From positions 1 to 64,000 of the forward strand of contig NZ_JAHCDD010000002.1 of assembly GCF_018413525.1 (NCBI RefSeq): a DNA stretch of 64,000 nucleotides. Reading direction: 5' to 3'. Of this stretch, positions 1 to 9,034 are shown in pieces. Each line of letters opens with the position of its first letter. The first letter of the stretch is position 1. The DNA is from Acidovorax sp. CCYZU-2555 (GTDB lineage Bacteria; Pseudomonadota; Gammaproteobacteria; Burkholderiales; Burkholderiaceae_C). The notes under the pieces are model-generated. The model saw only the letters and a list, made by a program, of their open reading frames with translations, was not told the origin of the DNA and ran no database searches. The position numbers and the translations under genes were made by a program.

Positions 1-1110
1 GGTTTCGGCCGTCCCGATGGCGCGCCGCGCTTCGAGGGCCGTGGCGGCCCGCGCCAGGATGGTCCGCGCTTCGACAATCGCGGCCCGGGCCGCGATGACC
101 GTGGCGGCGACGACCGTCCTCCGCGTCCGCGCGTCGACGACCGCCGTTCGGGCGGTGGCGAGCGCGCGCGTCCCCCAGGCCGCTCCTTCGGCCCCGGCGC
201 CGACCGCGGCGGCCGTGACGAGCACAGCGATGAAGCACCGCGCCGTCCGTTCACCGGCATCCGCACCTACCAGGTGCCCACGGGCGACGACGCGCGCAAG
301 ATTCCCGTCAAGCGCCCACCCCAGGCCGCGGTGACGCAGGAATCCGCTCCCGGTTCGGTGCGCATCAACAAGCGCATGGCCGACATGGGCCTGTGCTCGC
401 GCCGCGAGGCCGATGACTGGGTCGAAAAAGGCTGGGTCCGTGTGAACGGCGAAGTCGCGGCCATGGGCGTGATGGTTCTGCCGTCCGACCGCATCACGGT
501 CGACGAAGCTGCCAAGGGCGTGCAGGACCAGCAGGTCACCATCCTGATGCACAAGCCCATGGGCTATGTCAGCGGCCAGGCCGAAGACGGTCACACGCCG
601 GCCGTGGCCCTGCTCAATGCACAAAGCCGCTGGAACCTCGACACCAGCGCCACGCGTTTCAACTTCGCGCAGCTCAAGGGCCTCGCGCCCTGCGGCCGCC
701 TGGACATCGACTCCGTGGGCCTGCTGGTGCTGACGCAAGACGGCCGCGTCGCGCGCCAGTTGATCGGCGAAGATTCGGTGATGGAAAAGGAATACCTGGT
801 GCGCGTGACCTACGGCGACGTGCAGGTCAATGTGCAGGAACGCTTCCCCGCCGAGCAGCTCGCGCTGCTGTGCCATGGTCTGTCGCTTGACGACCAGCCG
901 CTCAAGCCCGCCAAGGTCGACTGGCAGAACCCCGAGCAGCTGCGTTTCGTGCTGACCGAAGGCAAGAAGCGCCAGATCCGTCGCATGTGCGAGCAGGTCG
1001 GCCTCAAGGTGGTCGGCCTCAAGCGCATCCGCATCGGCAACGTCGTGCTGGGCAACCTGCCCGCGGGCCAATGGCGTTACCTGGGCGCGGACGAGAGCTT
1101 CGGAGACTAA
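1..1110 (+). CDS. 23S rRNA pseudouridine synthase, RluF-like (5' end outside window)
   Basis: Frame 1 is open from the first base, so the gene starts upstream of the window. The first ~115 visible codons encode a low-complexity Arg/Gly/Asp/Pro-rich tail, probably disordered and RNA-binding. It is followed by an S4-type RNA-binding region (VRINKRMADMGLCSRREAD) and the RsuA/RluB/E/F catalytic domain. The catalytic aspartate lies in GRLDIDSVGLL and the C-terminal family motif is KKRQIRRMCEQ. The family isomerises a uridine in rRNA. The phrase GYVSGQAEDG after the S4 domain and the overall spacing resemble RluF more than RluB, but the exact target uridine cannot be read from sequence. An internal ATG at 274 would give 278 residues without the tail. 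The same-frame RG-rich stretch makes the longer form likely. It is followed directly by a strong terminator. Confidence 0.85.
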   Translation, partial: GFGRPDGAPRFEGRGGPRQDGPRFDNRGPGRDDRGGDDRPPRPRVDDRRSGGGERARPPGRSFGPGADRGGRDEHSDEAPRRPFTGIRTYQVPTGDDARKIPVKRPPQAAVTQESAPGSVRINKRMADMGLCSRREADDWVEKGWVRVNGEVAAMGVMVLPSDRITVDEAAKGVQDQQVTILMHKPMGYVSGQAEDGHTPAVALLNAQSRWNLDTSATRFNFAQLKGLAPCGRLDIDSVGLLVLTQDGRVARQLIGEDSVMEKEYLVRVTYGDVQVNVQERFPAEQLALLCHGLSLDDQPLKPAKVDWQNPEQLRFVLTEGKKRQIRRMCEQVGLKVVGLKRIRIGNVVLGNLPAGQWRYLGADESFGD

Positions 1111-1151
1111 GGGGCCGCCGCGGGCTGTGTAAGCAGCCTGCCAGGATCCGC

Positions 1152-1184
1152 AAAAATGCCTGGCAATTTGTCAGGCATTTTTTT
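1152..1184 (+). terminator. Rho-independent terminator after the pseudouridine synthase gene
   Basis: A perfect stem (AAAAATGCCTG pairing with CAGGCATTTTT) with a 9-nt loop runs into a T tract, 42 bases after the stop codon. Confidence 0.85.
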
Positions 1185-1346
1185 GGGCCCATAGTCGGCG
1201 AAAAAACGGTTCCTCTAACACCGGTTTCACTCAAGCGCTGAAACAGATAAACGCTTCATTGGAATTGCAACAATAATTTTTGCATTCTCTTACAAATGTA
1301 AAGAAAATACGCTAAAGTTGTTTCTTTTGCTTGCATTTGTACTTAA

Positions 1347-1697
1347 ATGAAAAAAATCATCCTTGGCGCTTTGCTCTCCACAATCGTGGGCGCTGCGTTC
1401 GCCGGCAACGCGGACTTCACGTTGGTCAACCGTACGGGTTATGCCATCAATGAAGTGTTCATTTCTCCGTCGAAACAGTCCAATTGGGGCAAGGATCGTC
1501 TGGGTGAAAATCAATTCATGCATGGCCAGTCGCGCAAGTTCAAGTTTGGCGATACCAAGAATTGCAAGCAGGATATCCAGGTCGTTTTCACCGACGGCGA
1601 TGAAGTCGAATGGGAAGACATCAACCTGTGCGAAGTGAACAAGGTCACATTGAAATACAACAAGAAGACCGGTGACGTCTCCGCCGATCTGGAGTGA
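1347..1697 (+). CDS. Small secreted protein of unknown function
   Basis: The 116-residue product begins with a clear signal peptide (Lys-Lys, hydrophobic core, AFA-G cleavage near residue 20), so the mature protein of about 97 residues should be periplasmic or extracellular. It contains two cysteines (NCKQ and NLCEV) that could form one disulfide, and a beta-rich pattern starting FTLVNRTGY. Base composition is visibly AT-richer than its neighbours, and the 110-bp upstream region is very AT-rich. Either suggests recent acquisition or a strong promoter region. It stands alone between two terminators, so it is a single-gene transcription unit. I recall similar short periplasmic proteins in other proteobacteria without a proven role, and I assign no function. 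Confidence 0.75.
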   Translation: MKKIILGALLSTIVGAAFAGNADFTLVNRTGYAINEVFISPSKQSNWGKDRLGENQFMHGQSRKFKFGDTKNCKQDIQVVFTDGDEVEWEDINLCEVNKVTLKYNKKTGDVSADLE

Positions 1698-1753
1698 TAT
1701 CCAGGCGATCTCTTGCCGGCTGTTTCCACAGCGCGCAAGAGGGCCGAGTCAAG

Positions 1754-1783
1754 GATGCCCCGCGATGCGGGGCATCTTTCTTT
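1754..1783 (+). terminator. Rho-independent terminator after the small secreted protein gene
   Basis: A perfect 10-bp stem (GATGCCCCGC / GCGGGGCATC) with a 3-nt loop is followed by TTTCTTT. It lies 57 bases beyond the stop codon and upstream of htpG. Confidence 0.85.
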
Positions 1784-1901
1784 GGGCGCCCGAACGAGGG
1801 CTTGCGCACCCTGGTCTGCGCCAGCCTTGATAATCCTGGGCCAGGCCCTATCTGCAGCCTAGTTTGAAGTCGCAATCCGTCAGAAAATCCATTTCCACCT
1901 T

Positions 1902-3902
1902 ATGAGCAAGCAAACCCATTCCTTCCAGGCCGAAGTCGCGCAGCTGTTGCACCTGGTGACGCACGCGCTGTACTCCAACAAGGAAATCTTTTTGCGCGAG
2001 CTGGTCTCGAATGCGTCCGACGCCTGTGACAAGCTGCGCTTCGAAGCGCTGAACAACACCGGTCTCTACGAAGACCAGCCCCAGCTCGAAGTGCGGGTTT
2101 CGTTCGACCAGGCCGCGCGCACGCTGACCATTGCCGACAACGGCATAGGCATGAGCCAGCAGGAAGCCATCGACCACCTGGGCACGATCGCCAAGAGCGG
2201 CACCAAGGACTTCATGGGCAAGCTGTCGGGCGACCAGCAGTCCGACGCCCAGCTCATAGGCCAGTTCGGCGTGGGCTTCTACTCGGGTTACATCGTCGCC
2301 GACAAGATCACCGTCGAATCGCGCCGCGCAGGCCTGCCCGCCGAAGACGGCGTGCGCTGGGTCAGCGGCGGCACGGGCGACTTCGAAGTCGAACAGATCA
2401 CGCGCGCCCAGCGCGGCACCTCGGTCACGCTGCACCTGCGCGACGATGCCGACGAATACCTCAACGCCTGGAAGATCAAGCAGATCATCGGCAAGTATTC
2501 CGACCACATCAGCCTGCCCATCCTGATGGAAAAGGAAGAGTGGAAAGACGGCGAACTGCTGGTTCCCGGCGACGAGAACGGCGGCCGCCAGCCCGGCGGC
2601 ATGGTCAAGACCGGCGAATGGGAAACCGTCAACCAGGCGAGCGCCCTGTGGACCCGTCCCAAGAAGGACGTGACCGAAGAGCAGTACCAGGAGTTCTACC
2701 GCGCGATCAGCCATGATTCAGAGAACCCGCTGACCTGGGCGCACAACCGCGTCGAAGGCAATGCCGAGTACACACAGCTGCTGTTCATTCCGGCCAAGGC
2801 GCCGTTCGACCTGTGGAACCGCGACAAGAAGGCGGGCGTGAAGCTCTACGTCAAGCGCGTGTTCATCATGGACGACGCCGAGGCCCTGCTGCCCAGCTAC
2901 CTGCGCTTCGTCAAGGGCGTGATCGACTCCGCCGACCTGCCGCTCAACGTGAGCCGCGAGCTGCTGCAGGAAAGCCGCGACGTGAAGCTGATCCGCGAAG
3001 GCTCGACCAAGCGCGTGCTGTCCATGCTCGAAGACCTGGCCAAGCACGACCAGCATGCGGCGCCGGCAGCCGATGCTGCGGCAGCCGATGCTGCGGCAGC
3101 CGATGCTGTGACCGATGTGGTCAGCGATGACGACAAGGCCAAGGAGGGCAAGTACAGCGCGTTCTACGCCGAATTCGGCGCCGTGCTCAAGGAAGGCCTG
3201 GGCGAGGACTTCGGCAACCGCGAACGCCTGGCCAAGCTGCTGCGCTTTGCCTCGACGACCAGCGACGCCGCCAACGTGTCGTTCGCCGAGTACAAGGCGC
3301 GCATGAAGCCGGGCCAGGACGCGATCTACTACATCACGGCCGACACCCTGTCCGCCGCGAAGAACAGCCCGCAGCTCGAAGTGTTCAAGAAGAAGGGCAT
3401 CGAAGTGCTGCTCATGACGGACCGCGTCGACGAGTGGGCACTGAACTACCTGACCGAATTCGACGGCACGCCGCTGCAGTCCGTGGCCAAGGGCGCCGTG
3501 GACCTGGGCGACCTGCAGGACGAAGCCGAGAAGAAGGCCGCTGAAGAAGCCGCCGAAACCTTCAAGCCGCTGCTGGCCAAGCTCAAGGAAGCGCTCAAGG
3601 ACAAGGCCGACGACGTGCGCGTGACCACGCGCCTGGTCGACTCCCCGGCCTGCCTGGTGGTCAAGGACGACGCGATGAGCAACCAGCTCGCGCGCCTGCT
3701 CAAGCAGGCCGGCCAGTCGGCGCCCGAAGTCAAGCCCGTGCTTGAAGTCAACGCCGAACACCCGCTGGTCAAGAAGCTCGACGGCTCGGTGCATTTCCAT
3801 GACCTGGCCCACATCCTGTTCGACCAGGCGCTGCTGGCCGAAGGCGGCCTGCCCGAAGACCCGGCGGCTTACGTCAAGCGCGTGAACGCACTGCTGGTGT
3901 AA
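1902..3902 (+). CDS. htpG: Molecular chaperone HtpG (bacterial Hsp90)
   Basis: The 666-residue product is a full-length cytosolic Hsp90 ATPase that remodels client proteins. The N-terminal GHKL ATP-binding domain shows [15 protein letters not shown] and GQFGVGFYS. The middle client-binding domain includes [17 protein letters not shown], and the C-terminal dimerisation domain follows. Between the middle and C-terminal domains there is an acidic, alanine-rich insertion (about residues 385-415) produced by a 15-bp tandem repeat. The family is usually 620-640 residues, so this linker accounts for most of the extra length. Translation starts at the ATG at 1902, matching the usual N-terminus. The gene has its own downstream terminator and appears monocistronic. 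Confidence 0.97.
   Translation: MSKQTHSFQAEVAQLLHLVTHALYSNKEIFLRELVSNASDACDKLRFEALNNTGLYEDQPQLEVRVSFDQAARTLTIADNGIGMSQQEAIDHLGTIAKSGTKDFMGKLSGDQQSDAQLIGQFGVGFYSGYIVADKITVESRRAGLPAEDGVRWVSGGTGDFEVEQITRAQRGTSVTLHLRDDADEYLNAWKIKQIIGKYSDHISLPILMEKEEWKDGELLVPGDENGGRQPGGMVKTGEWETVNQASALWTRPKKDVTEEQYQEFYRAISHDSENPLTWAHNRVEGNAEYTQLLFIPAKAPFDLWNRDKKAGVKLYVKRVFIMDDAEALLPSYLRFVKGVIDSADLPLNVSRELLQESRDVKLIREGSTKRVLSMLEDLAKHDQHAAPAADAAAADAAAADAVTDVVSDDDKAKEGKYSAFYAEFGAVLKEGLGEDFGNRERLAKLLRFASTTSDAANVSFAEYKARMKPGQDAIYYITADTLSAAKNSPQLEVFKKKGIEVLLMTDRVDEWALNYLTEFDGTPLQSVAKGAVDLGDLQDEAEKKAAEEAAETFKPLLAKLKEALKDKADDVRVTTRLVDSPACLVVKDDAMSNQLARLLKQAGQSAPEVKPVLEVNAEHPLVKKLDGSVHFHDLAHILFDQALLAEGGLPEDPAAYVKRVNALLV
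3064..3108 (+). repeat. Three perfect 15-bp tandem repeats inside htpG
   Basis: The unit CGGCAGCCGATGCTG occurs three times without mismatch. It keeps the frame and encodes Ala-Ala-Asp-Ala-Ala units in the charged linker of HtpG. Copy-number change would alter linker length by five residues per unit. Confidence 0.9.
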
Positions 3903-3924
3903 TTCCGGTCCGCGGTTCCCTGCG

Positions 3925-3958
3925 AATCCCCTGTGCTTTCGGGCCGGGGGATTTTTTT
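3925..3958 (+). terminator. Rho-independent terminator after htpG
   Basis: A 7-bp stem (AATCCCC / GGGGATT) with a 15-nt loop runs into seven T residues, 22 bases after the htpG stop codon. Confidence 0.75.
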
Positions 3959-4040
3959 GCGCGTGGCCCGGCCTTCAGCAGAGAGGTACAAGCCATACAT
4001 CCGCGCATGGCTACCCGCCCAAACGCCCATCTGCTGCAAA

Positions 4041-4463
4041 ATGATCCCCATGTTCCCACTCCCCCGCATTGCCGCCACCGCCACCTTGCTCGCCGCCCTT
4101 GCCGGCTGCAACTCCATGGGCGTGGGCATTGGAATTCCGGTAGGCCCGCTGTCGGTGGGCGTGGGCATGGGCAGCGGCGGGCCCAGCCTGGGCGTGGGCA
4201 CGGGCGTGGGGCCGCTGGGTGTCGGCGTAGGCGTGCAGCCTGGCGGTCAGGTCACGGGCCATGCGGGTGTGGGCGTGTCGGCACCCGTGGGCCCGGCGTC
4301 GGTGGGTGTAGGCGTGGGCCGCTCCACTGTGCTGCATGACCCGAACGCACGCACCGCGCCAACGCCCGAATCCGCGCCGGCGCCAGGCGCCGTGCGCCAA
4401 TGGCAGGACGCCCAGGGTCGGGCCGTGCCCGAGTGCCAGGTGTATGGCGGCTGCGGGCGCTGA
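4041..4463 (+). CDS. Gly/Val-repeat lipoprotein, function unknown
   Basis: Starting at the ATG at 4041 (an alternative is 4050) the product has 140 residues. The N-terminus is a lipoprotein signal ending in the lipobox LAGC, so the mature protein should be lipid-anchored after cleavage before Cys. The central 70 residues are almost entirely Gly, Val and Pro with a recurring VGP-x-(S/G)VGVG unit. The C-terminal 40 residues are ordinary, with cysteines in ECQVYGGCGR. The glycine/valine repetition could form an extended or beta-roll-like structure. No enzymatic motif is present. A longer in-frame open stretch begins at 3933 but lacks a signal peptide and overlaps the htpG terminator, so I prefer the later start. 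Confidence 0.65.
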   Translation: MIPMFPLPRIAATATLLAALAGCNSMGVGIGIPVGPLSVGVGMGSGGPSLGVGTGVGPLGVGVGVQPGGQVTGHAGVGVSAPVGPASVGVGVGRSTVLHDPNARTAPTPESAPAPGAVRQWQDAQGRAVPECQVYGGCGR

Positions 4464-4483
4464 GACGCGCGTTGGCCTCCAGC

Positions 4484-4746
4484 CCCCGTTCGCTCAGAGC
4501 GGGGTAAGCGAGCCGAGGTCTCGCAAGGCGTTCAAAAGAAACAGCGGGCTTCAAAATCCCCGTTCGCCCTGAGCCTGTCGAAGGGTGAACGGCCTGCGCT
4601 CAAGTCATGAGGACGGGCCGTTCATGGTTCGACAGGCTCACCACGAACGGTTTGGACGCGCTCGTCGCTGTTTGCACAAATCGAGTGCTTTCTAAGTACT
4701 TGATTTAATTGATGAAAAAAGCTGTTTCTTGAGAGCTTGTCAAAGG
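4484..4746. repeat. Composite palindromic intergenic repeat, copy R1
   Basis: This convergent gap (lipoprotein gene and srkA) is filled by the element seen again at 42014 and 50673, here in the opposite orientation. Its core is two 32-bp arms (4561-4592 and 4618-4649) that form an imperfect inverted repeat around GAGCCTGTCGAA. The flanking modules are also shared: GAAACAGCGGGCTTC on one side and GCTGTTTCTTGAGAGCTTGTC on the other. The core lacks the 14-bp insert found in other copies. It may serve as a bidirectional terminator, which is inference from its position. Confidence 0.8.
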
Positions 4747-4754
4747 GCGACGCT

Positions 4755-5813
4755 TCAGGCCGACAGCGGCGCTTCCTGCATCGCCTCTATCTGTTCGATC
4801 AGCATGTCGGTCTGGCCGCGCCAGTAGTCGGGGCTGCCGAACCAGGGGAAGTTGATCGCGAAGATCGGGTCTTCCCAGCGGCGCGCGAGCCAGGCGCTGT
4901 AGTGGATCAGTCGCAGCGTGCGCAGCGGCTCGATCAGCACCAGCTCGCGCCGGTCGAACGCGCGGAATTGCTCATAGCCGTCGAGCAGCGCGCCCAGTTG
5001 CTGCGTGCGCTGGCGGCGGTCGCCCGACAGCAGCATCCACAGATCCTGCACGGCCGGGCCCATGCGCGCGTCGTCGAGGTCGACGAAATGCGGGCCGCCC
5101 GTGCCGCTCGCTTCGTCCAGCGGCGTCCAGAGGATATTGCCCGGATGGCAGTCGCCATGCAGACGGATGCAGGTCGCGTCTTCCAGGCCGAACGGCCGCA
5201 TCTCGTTCTTGGAGCTGATGCGTTCGGCGATCAGGGCCAGCGCCTGTTCGCAGGCCGTGCGCCAGGCGGTTTCGGCTTCGAGCGGAATCATTTGCTGCTT
5301 CAGCAGCCAGTCGAGCGAATCCTGGCCGAAGCTTTGCAGGTTGAGCGTGGGGCGCGTGACGAAAGGCTGGGACGCGCCGACGGTGTGGATGCGCGCGAGA
5401 AAGCGGCCAATCCATTCGAGCACTTCGAAATCATCGAGTTCGGGCCGGCGTCCGCCGCGCCAGGGGCTGACCGAAAACGCAAAGCCCGCATGCTGATGCA
5501 GGGTCGCGCCTTGCAGCGTCATCGGGCCCACGGCCGGAACTTCCGCGGCTTCGAGCTGGGCGGAAAACGCATGCTCCTCGCCGATCTGCGCCGCGCTCCA
5601 GCGGCCGGGACGATAGAACTTGGCGACCACGCGTTCGCCGTCTTCGAGAAACACCTGGTACACGCGGTTCTCGTACGAACTCAGCGCCGTGAGCCGCCCA
5701 TCCCCGTAGAGGCCGACCGAGGCCAGCGCGTCCAGCACCACATCGGGTGTGAGCTGTTCGTAAGGGTGGGCGCTGGGCGCGTCGGCAATGGGGGGCATGG
5801 TCATGCCCGCCAT
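4755..5813 (-). CDS. srkA: Stress response kinase A (SrkA/YihE family)
   Basis: The 352-residue product is a cytosolic aminoglycoside-phosphotransferase-fold kinase. Its phosphotransfer motifs are LHGDCHPGNILW (catalytic Asp) and FVDLDDARMGP (metal-binding Asp). The N-terminal ATP-binding part includes SYENRVYQV and VAKFYRPGRW, which are characteristic of SrkA. In E. coli the protein phosphorylates Ser/Thr and protects against stress-induced cell death. The open frame extends upstream to 5963, but that part overlaps hbd. The ATG at 5813 (or 5804) leaves a 17-bp gap to hbd, suggesting cotranscription. The 3' end faces the R1 repeat. Confidence 0.9.
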   Translation of the reverse strand: MAGMTMPPIADAPSAHPYEQLTPDVVLDALASVGLYGDGRLTALSSYENRVYQVFLEDGERVVAKFYRPGRWSAAQIGEEHAFSAQLEAAEVPAVGPMTLQGATLHQHAGFAFSVSPWRGGRRPELDDFEVLEWIGRFLARIHTVGASQPFVTRPTLNLQSFGQDSLDWLLKQQMIPLEAETAWRTACEQALALIAERISSKNEMRPFGLEDATCIRLHGDCHPGNILWTPLDEASGTGGPHFVDLDDARMGPAVQDLWMLLSGDRRQRTQQLGALLDGYEQFRAFDRRELVLIEPLRTLRLIHYSAWLARRWEDPIFAINFPWFGSPDYWRGQTDMLIEQIEAMQEAPLSA

Positions 5814-5830
5814 TGTCCTCCCTATGTGGG

Positions 5831-6679
5831 TCAGTACTGGTAAACGCCTCGGCCTGTCTTGCGGCCCAGGCGGCCGGCGGCAACCATTTCCTTGAGCAGT
5901 TGGCTGGGGCGGTACTTGCTGTCGCCAAACTGCTCGAGGTAGACCTCCATCACGGCCAGGCACACGTCCAGGCCGATCATGTCGGCCAGGGTCAGCGGGC
6001 CTATGGGCTGGTTGCAGCCCAGCTTCATGCCGGCGTCGATGTCCTCGGCCGTGGCCAGGCCTTCGGACAGCACGAAGAAGGCTTCGTTGATCATCGGCAC
6101 CAGGATGCGGTTGACGACGAAACCGGGTGCATTCTTCACCGTGATCGGGCTCTTGCCCAGGCGCACGGCCAGTTCCTTGACGGTATCGTGCGTGGCGTCG
6201 CTGGTCTGCAGGCCGCGGATGATCTCGACCAGGGCCATCATAGGCACGGGGTTGAAGAAGTGCATGCCGATGAAGCGGTCGGCGCGGCCGGTGATCGCGG
6301 CCAGCTGGGTGATCGAGATCGACGAGGTGTTCGAGGCCAGAATGGCTTCGGGCGCCAGCAGCGCGTCGATCTGCTGCAGGATCTTGACCTTGAGCGCGAA
6401 GTTCTCGGTCGCGGCTTCGATCACGATCTGCGCGGCCTGCAGGTCTTCATAGCGCGTCGACGTCTTGATGCGCGCCAGCGCCGCGGCCTTGTCGGCTTCG
6501 CTGATCTTCTCTTTCTTGATCAGGCGGTCGAGGCTGCCCGACACCGTGGCCAGGCCCTTTTGCACCGCTGCGTCCGAGATATCCACCAGCACCACATCGA
6601 TGCCCGAGACCGCGCAGGCCTGCGCGATGCCGTTGCCCATGGTGCCTGCGCCGATGATCCCGACAGTTTGAATCGCCAT
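5831..6679 (-). CDS. hbd: 3-hydroxybutyryl-CoA dehydrogenase
   Basis: The 282-residue enzyme oxidises 3-hydroxyacyl-CoA to 3-oxoacyl-CoA with NAD(P), in fatty acid or butanoate metabolism and phenylacetate-type pathways. The N-terminal Rossmann domain has GAGTMGNGIAQ. The catalytic segment MHFFNPVP carries the conserved His, and NAPGFVVNR introduces the C-terminal dimerisation domain. Length matches the stand-alone short form of the family. A GTG 15 bases upstream is possible, but the ATG at 6679 has GGAG at good spacing and gives the typical MAIQTVGIIGAG start. It is the first gene of a probable pair with srkA and diverges from purT. Confidence 0.93.
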   Translation of the reverse strand: MAIQTVGIIGAGTMGNGIAQACAVSGIDVVLVDISDAAVQKGLATVSGSLDRLIKKEKISEADKAAALARIKTSTRYEDLQAAQIVIEAATENFALKVKILQQIDALLAPEAILASNTSSISITQLAAITGRADRFIGMHFFNPVPMMALVEIIRGLQTSDATHDTVKELAVRLGKSPITVKNAPGFVVNRILVPMINEAFFVLSEGLATAEDIDAGMKLGCNQPIGPLTLADMIGLDVCLAVMEVYLEQFGDSKYRPSQLLKEMVAAGRLGRKTGRGVYQY

Positions 6680-6934
6680 TTGGAAAGTCTCCACAAAGTA
6701 AATTGGACCGCGTGATGGTATCGGGAATCGGCGCCGGGGTGCGCTTTGCGCCGGCGCGGATGTTGCAATGCACCATCGCCGGCCTGTGTTGCACCGCGCT
6801 GGTGCCGCGCCATTTTTGTACCCGCGAAAGTAGGGGGAAAGGCGTCACCGGCGCGCGCAAATGCGTAAGAATCACGCCTGTTGCCGGCGCGCAGCCTGCG
6901 CCTTGCCCCCGACTTCTTTTTCGAATCGATTGCC

Positions 6935-8176
6935 ATGACGACTCTAGGAACCCCTCTCTCCCCCCACGCCACCAAAGTCATGCTGCTGGGCAGCGGCGAA
7001 CTCGGCAAAGAGGTGCTGATCGCGCTGCAGCGCCTGGGCGTCGAGACGATTGCCGTCGACCGCTACGAGAACGCTCCGGGCCATCAGGTCGCGCACCGCG
7101 CGCACACCATTGCCATGACCGATCCGGCCCAGCTCAAGGCCTTGATCGAGCAGGAGCGCCCGGGCTGGGTCGTTCCCGAGATCGAGGCGATCGCCACGCC
7201 CATGCTCGAGGAACTCGAAGCCGCTGGCGTAGTGAAAGTCGTGCCCACGGCGCGCGCCGCGCGCCTGACCATGGACCGCGAAGGCATTCGCCGCCTGGCC
7301 GCTGAAACCCTGGGCGTGCCCACCAGCCCCTACCGCTTTTGCGACTCGCTGGCGCAGTTGCAGGCCGCGATCGACGGCCACGACGGCCAGGCCGCGATCG
7401 GCTACCCCTGCGTGGTCAAGCCCGTGATGAGCAGCTCGGGCAAGGGCCAGAGCAAGATCGACGGCCCGCAGGACGTGTCGGCGGCCTGGGACACCGCGAT
7501 GGCCGGCGGCCGCGTCAACCATGGCCGTGTGATCGTCGAAGGCTTCATCGATTTCGAATACGAGATCACGCTGCTCACGGTGCGCGCGCGCGGCGCCGAC
7601 GGCCAGGTGCAGACGCATTTCTGCGCGCCCATCGGCCATCTGCAGAAAAGCGGTGACTATGTGGAAAGCTGGCAGCCCCAGCCCATGCCGTCCACGGCGC
7701 TGGAGCGTGCCCAGGCGATCGCGCTGGCCGTGACGCACAACCTGGGCATGGACAGCAACGGCCAGCCCGCGGGCCTGGGCCTTTACGGCGTGGAACTGTT
7801 CGTGCGCGGCGACGAAGTCTGGTTCAGCGAAGTCAGCCCGCGCCCGCACGACACCGGCCTGGTCACGCTGAGCACGCAGTGGCAAAGCGAGTTCGAGCTG
7901 CATGCGCGTGCGATTCTGGGCCTGCCCGTCGACACCTCGTTGCGCAATCCGGGCGCGAGCGCGGTGATCTACGGCGGTGTCGATGGCGAGAACATGGTGT
8001 TCGACGGCGTTCAGCAAGCACTGGCCGTACCGGGCACCGATCTGCGCCTGTTCGGCAAGCCCGAAAGCTTCGTCAAGCGCCGCATGGGCGTGGCGCTGGC
8101 GCGCCACGACGACATCGAGCTGGCGCGCGCCCACGCCCGGCTCGCGGCCAGCAAGGTCAAGCCGCGCCTGGCCTGA
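6935..8176 (+). CDS. purT: Formate-dependent phosphoribosylglycinamide formyltransferase
   Basis: The 413-residue ATP-grasp enzyme makes formyl-GAR from GAR, formate and ATP, a folate-independent third step of purine synthesis. The N-terminal domain starts [11 protein letters not shown]. The ATP-grasp centre contains [14 protein letters not shown] and [15 protein letters not shown], and the metal-binding end is [18 protein letters not shown]. All are typical of PurT. The open frame reaches back to 6881, but the ATG at 6935 gives the family N-terminus. The gene diverges from hbd across a 255-bp gap and converges with the aldolase gene across only 18 bp, with no visible hairpin. Confidence 0.96.
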   Translation: MTTLGTPLSPHATKVMLLGSGELGKEVLIALQRLGVETIAVDRYENAPGHQVAHRAHTIAMTDPAQLKALIEQERPGWVVPEIEAIATPMLEELEAAGVVKVVPTARAARLTMDREGIRRLAAETLGVPTSPYRFCDSLAQLQAAIDGHDGQAAIGYPCVVKPVMSSSGKGQSKIDGPQDVSAAWDTAMAGGRVNHGRVIVEGFIDFEYEITLLTVRARGADGQVQTHFCAPIGHLQKSGDYVESWQPQPMPSTALERAQAIALAVTHNLGMDSNGQPAGLGLYGVELFVRGDEVWFSEVSPRPHDTGLVTLSTQWQSEFELHARAILGLPVDTSLRNPGASAVIYGGVDGENMVFDGVQQALAVPGTDLRLFGKPESFVKRRMGVALARHDDIELARAHARLAASKVKPRLA

Positions 8177-8194
8177 TCCTGCGGCGCCGCGGCT

Positions 8195-8977
8195 TCAGCA
8201 GCGGTAGTCGCTGTTGTCGCGGTCTATCAGGCGCAGCAGCGCCGTCCATTCGCGGTCCAGATGCACCGTGTCGAGGTAGGCGTAGTCGTCGTGCTGTTTG
8301 GCCGCGTGCTCGCAGACTTCGGGTGAAGGCAGCACATAGGGCTGGCCCATGGACAGCGTCTGCTGCTGAATTTCGCAGGCGCGGTTCAGGTAGAACATGC
8401 GCGTGAACGCTTCGGCCACCGAGCGGCCCGTGGTCAGCAGACCATGGTTGCGCAGAATCAGATAGTGGGCTTCGCCCATCGACTGCACGATGCGCGAACG
8501 CTCGTCGAGGTCCAGCGAAATGCCTTCGTAGTCGTGGTAGTTCACGCGGTTGTAGAACTGCATGCTGATCTGGTTGAGCGGCAGCAGTCCGCACTGCAGC
8601 GCGGCGACGGCCATGCCCGCGCTGGTGTGCAGATGCACCACGCATTCGACGTCCTGGCGGCTCTGGTGCAGCGCGCTGTGGATGGTGAAGCCCGCGGCGT
8701 TGACTTCGAAGCGCTCGTCGTCGACCGGGCGGCCGTCGACATCGATCTTCACCAGGCTGGAGGCCGTGATCTCGTCGAAGAACCAGCCGTGCGGGTTGAT
8801 CAGGAACTGGTCGTGCCGGCCCGGAACGCGCACCGAGATATGGGTGTAGATCAGATCGGTCAGCTGGAACTTCGCGGCCATGCGGTAGGCCGCGGCCAGC
8901 TGCACGCGCACTTCCCATTCGGCGTCGCTGATGTTGCGCGGCTTGCGGTTGGCATGGGGGTTGGTGGTGGAAATCAT
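8195..8977 (-). CDS. Class II aldolase/adducin family protein
   Basis: The 260-residue product belongs to the zinc-dependent class II aldolase/adducin family (fuculose-phosphate aldolase fold). Visible features are the substrate loop LINPHGWFFDE, the zinc-ligand pair in CVVHLHTSAGMAV, and the third ligand in ILRNHGLLTTG. Members catalyse retro-aldol cleavage or decarboxylation of small hydroxy or keto acids and their phosphates, and the substrate cannot be read here. It is the last gene of the minus-strand operon starting with the HD oxygenase, 57 bp after the binding-protein gene, so it probably processes a product of the HyuAB step. Confidence 0.85.
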   Translation of the reverse strand: MISTTNPHANRKPRNISDAEWEVRVQLAAAYRMAAKFQLTDLIYTHISVRVPGRHDQFLINPHGWFFDEITASSLVKIDVDGRPVDDERFEVNAAGFTIHSALHQSRQDVECVVHLHTSAGMAVAALQCGLLPLNQISMQFYNRVNYHDYEGISLDLDERSRIVQSMGEAHYLILRNHGLLTTGRSVAEAFTRMFYLNRACEIQQQTLSMGQPYVLPSPEVCEHAAKQHDDYAYLDTVHLDREWTALLRLIDRDNSDYRC

Positions 8978-9034
8978 GGGCGGGAGGAGGGTGCGTTCAG
9001 GGGAAAGCCGGGCGGCGCTGCCGCCCGGCGCGGT

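Noticed and set aside
4484-4746. Repeat R1 considered as a CRISPR or insertion sequence.
   Set aside because: There are no regular spacers, no transposase frame and no terminal target duplication. The same module order recurs as a dispersed palindromic element.
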